Below are positions 16,272 to 23,887 of a stretch of 64,000 nucleotides of DNA, piece by piece (the stretch's first letter is position 1; every line of letters begins with the position of its first letter). The position numbers and the translations under genes were made by a program. The stretch lies in the NCBI RefSeq assembly GCF_001275675.1, contig NZ_LITM01000010.1, forward strand, positions 33,625 through 97,624. Reading direction: 5' to 3'. The notes beneath the pieces are model-generated. The model ran no database searches. It was not told the DNA's origin and saw nothing but the letters and a program-made list of their open reading frames with translations. This DNA is from Lysinibacillus sp. FJAT-14745 (GTDB lineage: Bacteria > Bacillota > Bacilli > Bacillales_A > Planococcaceae).

Positions 16272-16282
16272 AATGAAAGGTA

Positions 16283-17266
16283 TTACTCATATTCTTTAAC
16301 GAACGTAATCGTACTTCTTACAGTGTCAATAGGGCGAACAAGCTTTTCAATTTGTGCACGCTTTGGCTCTAAAAATGGTGGCAACGATAATTTTTCACCT
16401 AAAGTTTCATAAGGCTCATCCCCCATAAATCCTGGGCCATCAGTAGCTAGCTCAAATAGAATTTGTGGTGCTACTCGTGTATAAAGTGATTCAAAGAAAT
16501 GACGATTTACGTAACCAGAAGTATGGAAGCCAAAGCTTTCAAATCGTTCAGTCCATTCATTTAGTACAGCTCGATCCTCTACGCGGAATGCAGCGTGATG
16601 TACTGTACCGAAGCCTTGACGAGCTACTGGTAACACTGTATTAAGTTCTACAACGATTTGTGCACCGTTTCCGCCTTCACCAACCTCAAATAGGTGGAAA
16701 TCCCCTTCTTCTGAAATTTCTTTAAAGAGCATCACTTTTTCTAGCATCTCTTTGAAATATTTAAAATTAGCAACTCTTATAAAAATCGGACCTAAGCCTG
16801 TAATTGCATATTCAAGAGGAATCGGTCCATCTTGCCATGGAGTGCCTGATGCAACACCTGTATTGTTTTCATCAGAAATAAGTTGGTATTGCTGATCGTC
16901 AAAATCGACGAAAGATAAAGTTTTCTTGCCAAATTGCTCTTTAATACTTGTATGTTTAACATTTAATCGATCAAAGCGTTTTATCCAATAGTCTAATGCT
17001 GCATCTGTTGGAACGCGGAATGATGTTTTGGATATTTCATTTGTTCCATGCACACCTTTTGGAATGTTTGGGAAATCGAAAAATGTCATATCGGTACCAG
17101 CGCTACCTTTATCATCTGCAAAGAACAAATGGTATGTTTGGATATCATCCTGATTAACCGTTTTTTTTACTAATCTCATCCCTAACACATAAGTAAAAAA
17201 TTTATAATTCTCTTCCGCACTGCTTGTAATAGCAGTAACGTGGTGAATTCCTTTTAAATGATTCAT
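16283..17266 (-). CDS. mhqO: Ring-cleaving dioxygenase, MhqO/MhqA/MhqE type (glyoxalase fold)
   Basis: 327 residues in two vicinal-oxygen-chelate domains. GIHHVTAIT supplies the first metal His, VHHAAFRV the second, and the Glu is in ILFELATDGPGF near residue 265. Relatives in B. subtilis (YkcA, YdfO, YodE) are induced by methylhydroquinone and catechol through MhqR and are thought to cleave such rings. AGGAGGGG precedes ATG 17266. A perfect MhqR-like palindrome at 17284 lies between this gene and the regulator gene. Confidence 0.85.
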   Translation of the reverse strand: MNHLKGIHHVTAITSSAEENYKFFTYVLGMRLVKKTVNQDDIQTYHLFFADDKGSAGTDMTFFDFPNIPKGVHGTNEISKTSFRVPTDAALDYWIKRFDRLNVKHTSIKEQFGKKTLSFVDFDDQQYQLISDENNTGVASGTPWQDGPIPLEYAITGLGPIFIRVANFKYFKEMLEKVMLFKEISEEGDFHLFEVGEGGNGAQIVVELNTVLPVARQGFGTVHHAAFRVEDRAVLNEWTERFESFGFHTSGYVNRHFFESLYTRVAPQILFELATDGPGFMGDEPYETLGEKLSLPPFLEPKRAQIEKLVRPIDTVRSTITFVKEYE

Positions 17267-17283
17267 TTTTTGCCCCTCCTATT

Positions 17284-17301
17284 TATCTCGATTTCGAGAT
17301 A
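17284..17301. promoter_or_regulatory. MhqR-type operator before the dioxygenase gene
   Basis: TATCTCGATTTCGAGATA, a perfect 8+2+8 palindrome, agrees with the MhqR site I remember from B. subtilis (TATCTCGAA-TCGAGATA type). It is 18 nt upstream of the dioxygenase start codon, over its ribosome binding region. Confidence 0.8.
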
Positions 17302-17316
17302 TTTGTGTAAAATTTT

Positions 17317-17751
17317 TTATTTATTAACTGCGTTCAAACCAACCTTTTTCAGAAACATAATCATTGTGTCCATCTCCTGTTGATCTAATACTTCAAAAAT
17401 CTCGTTAATTTTTTGTTCATGCTTTGGAAATATTTCTTCCATCAACGTCTGTCCTTCACATGTTAATAAAACATATGTGACACGACGATCCTTCGGGCAA
17501 GCACGTCGATACACAAAACCTTTTTGTTCGAGCTTATCAATAACATACGTAATACTACTACTTGCGATTAAAATTTTCTTTCCAATCACTTGAATTGGCT
17601 GCTCACCATGGTGATATAAAAACTCAAGTACCGAAAATTCGGTTTGATTTAATTCATATTGAAGTAGATCTCTCTTTGTTGCATCCTGAATCGTTTGATA
17701 CGCCCGGAACAAGACCGTAAAAGCTTTTAAATTACGATTGTCTTCCCTCAT
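17317..17751 (-). CDS. mhqR: MarR-family quinone-responsive repressor (MhqR)
   Basis: 144 residues from ATG 17751, chosen over ATG 17769 because AGAGGGAG lies just before it; B. subtilis MhqR has about the same length. A winged-helix domain (QTEFSVLEFLYHHGEQPIQVIGKKILIASSSITYVIDKLEQKGFVYRRACPKDRR) is clear. MhqR releases its operators on exposure to catechols and quinones. The operators at 17284 and 17786 suggest control of its own gene and of the three enzyme genes that follow. Confidence 0.85.
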   Translation of the reverse strand: MREDNRNLKAFTVLFRAYQTIQDATKRDLLQYELNQTEFSVLEFLYHHGEQPIQVIGKKILIASSSITYVIDKLEQKGFVYRRACPKDRRVTYVLLTCEGQTLMEEIFPKHEQKINEIFEVLDQQEMDTMIMFLKKVGLNAVNK

Positions 17752-17785
17752 ACGACTCCCTCTTTTCATTTACTTCGAATTCTAT

Positions 17786-17803
17786 TATCTTCAATTCGAG
17801 ATA
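17786..17803. promoter_or_regulatory. MhqR-type operator before the regulator gene
   Basis: TATCTTCAATTCGAGATA, the same palindrome with two mismatched positions, 35 nt upstream of the regulator start codon. Confidence 0.7.
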
Positions 17804-17856
17804 ATAATAACATATAAAATTCTAAACAGCAATCCTTTTGTTTTTTACTGTAATCA

Positions 17857-17893
17857 CAAAAAGGGCATCCCCTAAAATAGGAGATACCCTTTC
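17857..17893 (-). terminator. Intrinsic terminator of the YcdB/SLH gene
   Basis: On the minus strand AAAGGGTATCTCCTA pairs with AGGGGATGCCCTTT over a TTTT loop, followed by a T-run; 23 nt after the stop at 17916. Confidence 0.75.
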
Positions 17894-17915
17894 ATTTATA
17901 AATGATCGATTAATA

Positions 17916-20147
17916 CTAGTAATTGCGGCCGCTGTTTTGTTCATAGGCAGCCTTTGCTAGACGAACTGTAGATATAGCCAAATCTGCATACGTCACTTTC
18001 TCAGTAGCATTGAATTTATTTTGCTGTCCATCAATTAGTCCCATTGCACTCGCTAAAGCAGCAAAACCTGCGTACGCTGGGTCAATTGAGCTTGCATCAG
18101 CAAAGTTTAATTTGTAAATGTCACTATGCTTAGCAGCATTCTCTAATTTTAGTACACGTACTAACCATTCTGCAAGCTCTTGACGAGTCAATGTTGTATC
18201 TACTGCAAATTGATCCGCCGGTTGTAAAATACCCATTCTTACAGCTTGTTCAACGATTCCGTATAATGGATGCTTTTTGTCAATATTCTCGAAGGATTGC
18301 GTATCGTTGCCTCTTCCATACGGACCACCAAAATCATAATATCCGTATGATAGTGACTTAACTAAGATTTTCAAAGCTTCTCCCTTTGTTACACCTGCAT
18401 CAGCATTAAAGTTTGCTGGGTCTTTAACCTCTAATATATTTTGGCGTAGTAAATAAGTTAATTCTCCACCAGCTGTTGGATGTGAAATGGCTGGTTTTTC
18501 TTTAGAATCATCAATTTTGTGAAGCCATTCACCAGTGGTTGCATCAATACTATTGAACAAGATTCCATTATAAACTGGCGAGTATACTAAATCATATTGG
18601 TGATTATCCTCTCCATCCTGTTTTGCATACTGGAGCCCCAATTTTATCCCCTCATTAAACGTTGCTTTAGCTTTATCAGCAGGAATAGCTTTGTTTACAG
18701 AAGGCCAATTATCAATCTTGCGATTATTAATACCTAAAGAACCTAATTTCCCATCTGCATTGATACTAACAGAAATATCATCCCCTACTACGGCTATGCC
18801 ATTGACAACACGTGGGAAGGAGAAGTAATACTGTTTGCTGTATTTGTCATATACTGTATCTTCTATTGGTTTTGAATAATTATGAATATATGACGGAGCC
18901 CACTCTTTTAAGTAGTCTATTGCCTTTGCTAACGCAGCATCTTTTGAAATTGGTTCTACTTTATCACCTGTCTCCATGAAGTCTCTACGCATATCCCAGT
19001 ATTTTGTAATTTCACCTGTTGCCTTGTTCACTTCAAATGATGTGCCTGAGCCATGATCTCCAAAATCATACATATAATTCACTTCGTAAATTGTCTCGCC
19101 ATTTTCATTTTCTCTTTCATTAACCGAATCAATTTGTAGCTTTACTTTGTCTGAATCAACTTTTAAGAAAGACTTAGCTAACTCTTCAACTTCTGCTAAT
19201 GTAATATCCTTCTTTCTAGGCGCAAGTGGTTGCGATGCAAGTTTTTCTACACCTTTTGCCTTTGGTACTTGTGAAGTGAAACCATTCATTGTTTGCCACT
19301 GCCCATTTATTGCATGTACTCCATTGAAGTTTGTTGGCGGCATATACACAAGCTTAGCACTAGCTTCACCTGTCTGGAAGTTATAGTCAACCATGTAACG
19401 TAAATCAACTGACAAATTTTCGCGAACTTGTGTAAGTATATCTGACTCATTCTTTTTCTGTTCTAAGTTATCAAATGTTGCCTTACTAGTTGACTCAGTA
19501 TTACGATACATACCTGTAACTTCACCATTTGCTAGAACTTCAATATTGATTTGCTGATTACTAAATGGCACACCATTGTGTGTAGGCGAATACGCGAATG
19601 AATACGTAATTGGCTCAGATAAAGGTCTACTAAAACTAAAACCAAAATCACTATAAATATTGTCTTCACGTAGCTTGTAATTCGCAGTATCCGGCAATTT
19701 CTTTAGGAAGTCTTGGGCAATTTTTTTTGCTTCACTCTCTGAATACTTCACTGGGTACAATGCATCCGCTATATTGGCAGGCTGATAGTGAAAATTCTCT
19801 AATTCTAAATTTTCGCCTTTAAAAGTAAAATCACCATAAACGTCTTTACCATTGATTGTCTTATGGAAGCTTAAATTATAGCGTATCGTTTTATCATCAT
19901 TAAAGTAATGCGCTTCCCCCATTGAGAAATCTTTCTCTGTTACAAAATTGAACTTGTCTGGAAATAGTGTATTCAATTGCTTAATAAGCATACTTTTTGT
20001 TACTTTTGTTTCTGTTGAAGAAACTTGAATTGCAACTCTCTCTTGTGGTTCTTTTACATTTGCTGAAGCTTGTGCCATTGGTGAAAGTACACCAACAGAA
20101 AATGCAGTAGATGTTAGTATGATACCTAACTTTTTAAAGTTTACCAA
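17916..20147 (-). CDS. Exported YcdB/YcdC-repeat protein with C-terminal SLH domains
   Basis: 743 residues. The signal peptide (1-29) ends at AQA. Then two to three YcdB/YcdC (DUF4901) repeats of PepSY-like fold occupy about residues 40-560; KINGKDVYGDFTFKGENLELENF, NGVPFSNQQINIEVLANGEVTGMYR and YSPVYNGILFNSIDATTGEWLHKI are examples. The last 170 residues are three divergent SLH modules (TRQELAEWLVRVLKL is the clearest), so the protein is held at the cell wall. The function of the YcdB module is unknown; a protease-inhibitor or chaperone role has been guessed for PepSY folds. Monocistronic. Confidence 0.75.
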   Translation of the reverse strand: MVNFKKLGIILTSTAFSVGVLSPMAQASANVKEPQERVAIQVSSTETKVTKSMLIKQLNTLFPDKFNFVTEKDFSMGEAHYFNDDKTIRYNLSFHKTINGKDVYGDFTFKGENLELENFHYQPANIADALYPVKYSESEAKKIAQDFLKKLPDTANYKLREDNIYSDFGFSFSRPLSEPITYSFAYSPTHNGVPFSNQQINIEVLANGEVTGMYRNTESTSKATFDNLEQKKNESDILTQVRENLSVDLRYMVDYNFQTGEASAKLVYMPPTNFNGVHAINGQWQTMNGFTSQVPKAKGVEKLASQPLAPRKKDITLAEVEELAKSFLKVDSDKVKLQIDSVNERENENGETIYEVNYMYDFGDHGSGTSFEVNKATGEITKYWDMRRDFMETGDKVEPISKDAALAKAIDYLKEWAPSYIHNYSKPIEDTVYDKYSKQYYFSFPRVVNGIAVVGDDISVSINADGKLGSLGINNRKIDNWPSVNKAIPADKAKATFNEGIKLGLQYAKQDGEDNHQYDLVYSPVYNGILFNSIDATTGEWLHKIDDSKEKPAISHPTAGGELTYLLRQNILEVKDPANFNADAGVTKGEALKILVKSLSYGYYDFGGPYGRGNDTQSFENIDKKHPLYGIVEQAVRMGILQPADQFAVDTTLTRQELAEWLVRVLKLENAAKHSDIYKLNFADASSIDPAYAGFAALASAMGLIDGQQNKFNATEKVTYADLAISTVRLAKAAYEQNSGRNY

Positions 20148-20281
20148 AATATACCTCCTAGATTATCATTTGCCATAATTATAATATAGATTACCAGAAA
20201 TGGAAATGATGTTTTCGAATTATTTATTTTTATTAGAAAATAGAATGGACATAGAGCTTCCTTTATTGCTCCTGAAGATTC

Positions 20282-21571
20282 TCATTTCTTTACTACATCA
20301 AAATTTGACCCGATTAATAACCAATTTTGCGGGAATGGTAGACCCAACTTCCAATAGCCTACCCCTCGAAGTTTGTACTGTTTGATTAAATTGAACTTCG
20401 CTTGAATGGACCTTGCATCCTCGAACCACACCACATGTGCTTTACCTTGCTCATCATAGTATTCAAAGAATGGTGCTTGAGATCTTAAATCAAACTGAAT
20501 AGCAGCATTATATTTCTTAGCAATCTCGATAGCCGCTTGTGGACTAACTGCTTTTGCATATGGTCCCCCTTGTACAAAAGGCAGTGTCCAGTCATAGCCA
20601 TATAAATTTTGTCCAAGTAAAATTTTGTTCCGAGGTATCTCACTAACTGCATATTTTACAACTGCCTCTACCTCTGGAAGTGGCGATACTGCCATAGGGG
20701 GCCCTGCAGAATATCCCCATTCATAAGTCATTAACATAACAAAATCCACTATTTCTCCATGTGCTTTATAATCATGCCCCTCTGTCCACGGACCTCGCTG
20801 ACTAGCACTTGTTTTAGGAGCTAGCGCTGTCGATACGGTATATCCCTGTGGATGGAATCGACTCACAGCTCTCCTTAAAAAGTTGTTATACGCTTGTCGT
20901 TGATCGCCCGGCAAATTCTCAAAATCAAAATGAATATCTTTAACGGTTCCTAAGCGCTTGGCCTCTTCAAGAATATTGTTAAAGAGCAGATCCTGTACTG
21001 CTGTACTTTGAAAAATATCTTTCGCCAAATCACCACTAAAACTAAAATTCTCCAAATTTGAGACAACCATCGCTAGAGAAGCACCTGTATCATTTGCAAT
21101 TTGTGCCACACCTTGACTCGGAGGTATCTTAAGCGTCCCATCTCGCCTTGCCTCATAGCTAAATAGAGCAAAATAAGTTAAAAATGGACCGGCTTCTCTT
21201 GCTTGACTCAGTAATGCCTCACTAACGAATGTCCCTTTCGGTTCTAAATATGCCAATGTTTCTGCCCTTGTTTTTGGTTGAGGTGGAATATAAAGTCGCA
21301 TACCAATCGATAAAGGTTGACTCGGACTAATATTGTTCACCTGAGCAAGTGTTAAATAATTAATGCCAAAGCGTTGGCCAATTGAATATAGACTATCTCC
21401 TGACTGCACATAATAGAAGTTTCCGACAATCGGTATCACAAGCGCTTGCCCTATAACTAATCGATTTGGTTCAGGAATTTGATTGGCATCTACAATACTT
21501 TGAACTGTTGTCCCATATGTCTGCGCAATACCCCATAAGGACTCCCCTGCCCGTACAACATGTATTTGAAT
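20282..21571 (-). CDS. sleL: Spore cortex-lytic N-acetylglucosaminidase SleL/YaaH-like (apparent ATT start)
   Basis: Two LysM peptidoglycan-binding modules (IHVVRAGESLWGIAQTYG, YYVQSGDSLYSIGQRFG) are followed by a GH18 domain with the catalytic Glu in DIHFDFENL and later FVMLMTYEWGYSAGPP. This is the architecture of SleL/YaaH, which trims spore cortex fragments during germination. AAGGAGG lies 7 nt before an ATT codon at 21571, exactly where the first LysM begins; starting there gives 429 residues, near the 427-430 of SleL/YaaH. The ATG at 21643 adds 24 unlike residues and has no ribosome binding site. An ATT start, or an ATG mutated to ATT, is therefore likely. Confidence 0.8.
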   Translation of the reverse strand: MQIHVVRAGESLWGIAQTYGTTVQSIVDANQIPEPNRLVIGQALVIPIVGNFYYVQSGDSLYSIGQRFGINYLTLAQVNNISPSQPLSIGMRLYIPPQPKTRAETLAYLEPKGTFVSEALLSQAREAGPFLTYFALFSYEARRDGTLKIPPSQGVAQIANDTGASLAMVVSNLENFSFSGDLAKDIFQSTAVQDLLFNNILEEAKRLGTVKDIHFDFENLPGDQRQAYNNFLRRAVSRFHPQGYTVSTALAPKTSASQRGPWTEGHDYKAHGEIVDFVMLMTYEWGYSAGPPMAVSPLPEVEAVVKYAVSEIPRNKILLGQNLYGYDWTLPFVQGGPYAKAVSPQAAIEIAKKYNAAIQFDLRSQAPFFEYYDEQGKAHVVWFEDARSIQAKFNLIKQYKLRGVGYWKLGLPFPQNWLLIGSNFDVVKK

Positions 21572-21671
21572 GTCAGTGCCTCCTTCTAGCTTGATAAAAT
21601 CACACCTGTAAAGCTTATGAATTAGGCAATGAAAAGATGTCATTGCTCAGTAAGAACAGATTCCCTGTAAA

Positions 21672-21707
21672 CAAAAAAGGTCCATCGCTTATTCTAGCGA
21701 ATGGACT
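21672..21707 (-). terminator. Intrinsic terminator of the ECF sigma operon
   Basis: GTCCATTCGCT pairs with AGCGATGGAC, followed by CTTTTTT on the minus strand; the stem contains the stop codon at 21689. Confidence 0.75.
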
Positions 21708-22246
21708 TTATTTTCTTTGATTTTCTTAAAATATTCATTACATGTTCGACAAAGGTTTATAAATAACAAAGATGAAAGCAACTGAAATAAAGAACCTATA
21801 AAATGAACATTTCCCCGCATACTCGCATCAAAGTTTATTGAAAATGCCTGTATGACGAAGCCGCAAAGCATAAATGCCATGAACTTCTGGTATGTTTTAA
21901 ATGTTTTAGCTTCAAGAGGTTTATTATTATGAATGTGTAATAATAGTTGAAAAACCCAATACATAAAGACGATGAATAAAAATTGCATAAACTGTACACC
22001 AATTTCCCCTAATATCTGATAACCTAGCCATTGATATAGCTCCACGAAAAATGACATTATCATTAAAATAATGGCAAAATTCTTCGACCAACGCTTTAAG
22101 TTATGAAAAGACGGCAACAGATGGATACCGTATGCAAAGAGTAGATAGCCAATGAAATCTGGTAATATATCAGGTAATCCAAAAGCATTTAAATCTATAA
22201 AAACAAAACCCATGCCACTAAGTAAATACTCGTAAGGATTTTTCAT
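21689..22246 (-). CDS. Membrane protein of the ECF sigma operon
   Basis: 185 residues with about five hydrophobic helices and a basic, Glu-rich C-terminus (NEYFKKIKENKVHSLE). No family recognised. Its ATG shares the A of the preceding stop (TAATG), so it is translated with the probable anti-sigma factor. As the third gene of the sigma operon it may be a sensor, a second anti-sigma subunit or the target of regulation; the sequence does not decide this. Confidence 0.6.
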   Translation of the reverse strand: MKNPYEYLLSGMGFVFIDLNAFGLPDILPDFIGYLLFAYGIHLLPSFHNLKRWSKNFAIILMIMSFFVELYQWLGYQILGEIGVQFMQFLFIVFMYWVFQLLLHIHNNKPLEAKTFKTYQKFMAFMLCGFVIQAFSINFDASMRGNVHFIGSLFQLLSSLLFINLCRTCNEYFKKIKENKVHSLE

Positions 22247-22791
22247 TACTTTATACCTCCCTCATTTGTTTTCATCAAGTAACTATCCTGTTTCTGTTGA
22301 ATTTCATCGATATTGTCTCGCTTACTCTTATAATCGTAGGATTCGCTATAGCTTGGTTGCACAATAGTTTCATCAATGTTTCGATGCTCTGCATATACTA
22401 AGTTCCCTATCCATGCAAAAAAAGACAAAGAAAAAGTCATGTAGACAAGTCTTCCCTTCGTAAGCCCCTTGAAATAAACGAACAAAATAAATGACGAGAG
22501 CGCAAGCATGAGGAAAATGCACACTATAATGGTAAGGTCTTTTTCCCATTCGGTAGTTAATTGTGCTGCATTTTTCAATTCGAACGATTGCCCCGTTCCA
22601 ATCATAAATACAAATAGAAGAACAGCCAGTGTCACCGGAACGGTTAGTATTGTTGCAATAGAAAATCTTGTTGTCTTCTTTAGATGCGTCTTTTGGAGTT
22701 TTTGACGTATTTCATTTGAGAAATCTACATCTGGCTCTTTATCAGGGCGTTTTTTTAGTGCGTCAAATAGATCGTAATCACGTTCTTCCAT
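22246..22791 (-). CDS. Probable membrane anti-sigma factor
   Basis: 181 residues from ATG 22791. An acidic/basic N-terminal segment of about 42 residues (EERDYDLFDALKKRPDKEPDVDFSNEIRQKLQKTHL) faces the cytoplasm, then there are about three transmembrane helices (residues 45-65, 85-107, 115-135) and a polar tail. There is no zinc-binding HxxxCxxC motif, so it is not of the ZAS type. The assignment rests on position: the start overlaps the sigma stop by one base (TGATG) with GGGAGGG upstream. The first ATG was preferred over a TTG at 22794. Confidence 0.6.
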   Translation of the reverse strand: MEERDYDLFDALKKRPDKEPDVDFSNEIRQKLQKTHLKKTTRFSIATILTVPVTLAVLLFVFMIGTGQSFELKNAAQLTTEWEKDLTIIVCIFLMLALSSFILFVYFKGLTKGRLVYMTFSLSFFAWIGNLVYAEHRNIDETIVQPSYSESYDYKSKRDNIDEIQQKQDSYLMKTNEGGIK

Positions 22792-23300
22792 CAATCATCC
22801 CTCCCTACCTTTTTTCGAAGCCTCGCCATTGCTCGGTGAAAATCAACACGTACCTTGACTTCCGAGATACCTAAAATCACAGCTGTTTCTTGTATCGTGT
22901 AGTCTTTTAGCATTCTGCAAATAATGATTATCCGATCATGTGATTTTAATGTCATTAATGCTTCTTGTACTGTTTGCCATTGCTCATTTTTCTCCACAAT
23001 CTCTAAAGGCTTTGGCACTTCTTTCAATACGGGCTGCCAGCTAAGTTTTTCTGTTATTAAACGCTTTATCTTCTGTCTTCTATGTATATCTACTGCTGTA
23101 TTCCGTGCAATTGAAAAGAGCCAAGTTTTTACTTTATCGTTATCCTTTAATTTATCTAATTGCTTCATCGCCTTAAAAAACGTTTCTTGCGTAATATCCT
23201 CTGCCTCTTGTTTACTATTTGTATAATAAAGCGCAAAATGATACACATCTCGATGATAACAATCGTACAAATGTTCTATTTTCGGTATATCTTGATGCAA
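22791..23300 (-). CDS. ECF-type RNA polymerase sigma factor
   Basis: 169 residues from a TTG at 23300 (GGGGTGAAG upstream). Region 2 is HLYDCYHRDVYHFALYYTNSKQEAEDITQETFFKAMKQL, including the DITQETF promoter-melting motif, and region 4 is ALMTLKSHDRIIIICRMLKDYTIQETAVILGISEVKVRVDFHRAMARLRKKV. The frame is open further upstream but that extension runs into the divergent gene at 23456 and looks non-coding. The upstream sequence TGTAAC-N16-CGAC is of SigX type, suggesting that this factor drives its own operon of three genes. Confidence 0.85.
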   Translation of the reverse strand: MHQDIPKIEHLYDCYHRDVYHFALYYTNSKQEAEDITQETFFKAMKQLDKLKDNDKVKTWLFSIARNTAVDIHRRQKIKRLITEKLSWQPVLKEVPKPLEIVEKNEQWQTVQEALMTLKSHDRIIIICRMLKDYTIQETAVILGISEVKVRVDFHRAMARLRKKVGRDD

Positions 23301-23332
23301 AACTTCACCCCACTTTCTACACTCACAAATAA

Positions 23333-23358
23333 GTCGTCGTAACCAATTATTTGTTACA
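23333..23358 (-). promoter_or_regulatory. ECF-type promoter of the sigma operon
   Basis: On the minus strand TGTAAC (23358-23353) and CGAC (23336-23333) are 16 nt apart; the SigX consensus I recall is TGTAAC-N17-CGAC. The predicted transcript would start about 25 nt before the TTG start of the sigma gene. Confidence 0.6.
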
Positions 23359-23455
23359 CTTTTCCCAATTTTTTTTACGCAACTAGCGTAAAACGCCTCA
23401 TTCTTTTCACTGTTTACTCTCTTGTATAATGAAATTACTGTAAGGAGGTGTTCGA

Positions 23456-23875
23456 TTGCGTTTATTTTACCAACAGAAGACAATCGGCAAAAAATCGCGT
23501 AAACTTCAAAAAATCCCATTTACGATTGAAGAGCCTGTCCATACTTTAAAAGATTTGCTTACGCAACTTGTTACACAAGAGGTCCATAATTATAACGAAA
23601 AGGCCTTGGATACTCCGCTTCATATTTATATAACTGATCAGCAGCTAGAGGAGGCAGCACAGCACGGCAAAGTACATTTTGGTGAGAAACAAAATGCCAC
23701 AAAGCAGTCTGTAGAGCAAGCAATAGCCACAGTTCTTCAAGCCTTTGAAGACGAGCTTTTTTTAGTATTACAGAACGAGGAGCAGTTAAATTCACTAATT
23801 GCACCTTTAGCAATACGAGAAGATGATGTTTTTACATTTATTAAACTGACAATGCTAGCAGGACGCATTTGGTAA
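23456..23875 (+). CDS. Small partner protein of the DUF4132 giant
   Basis: 139 residues starting at a TTG with AAGGAGGTG 5 nt upstream. Helical, acidic and soluble; no known domain recognised. The sequence HIYITDQQLEEAAQHGKVHFG and the later helix EQAIATVLQAFEDELFLVLQN are the most structured parts. It ends 12 nt before the start of the 5-kb gene that follows and is surely co-transcribed with it. Comparable small genes accompany DUF4132/DUF5724 genes in other Bacilli as far as I recall. Confidence 0.65.
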   Translation: MRLFYQQKTIGKKSRKLQKIPFTIEEPVHTLKDLLTQLVTQEVHNYNEKALDTPLHIYITDQQLEEAAQHGKVHFGEKQNATKQSVEQAIATVLQAFEDELFLVLQNEEQLNSLIAPLAIREDDVFTFIKLTMLAGRIW

Positions 23876-23887
23876 GGAGTGATTCCC

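Noticed and set aside
23301..23519. 73-residue N-terminal extension of the ECF sigma factor
   Set aside because: It runs across the ECF-type promoter and into the divergent gene at 23456, and has no homology to the family.
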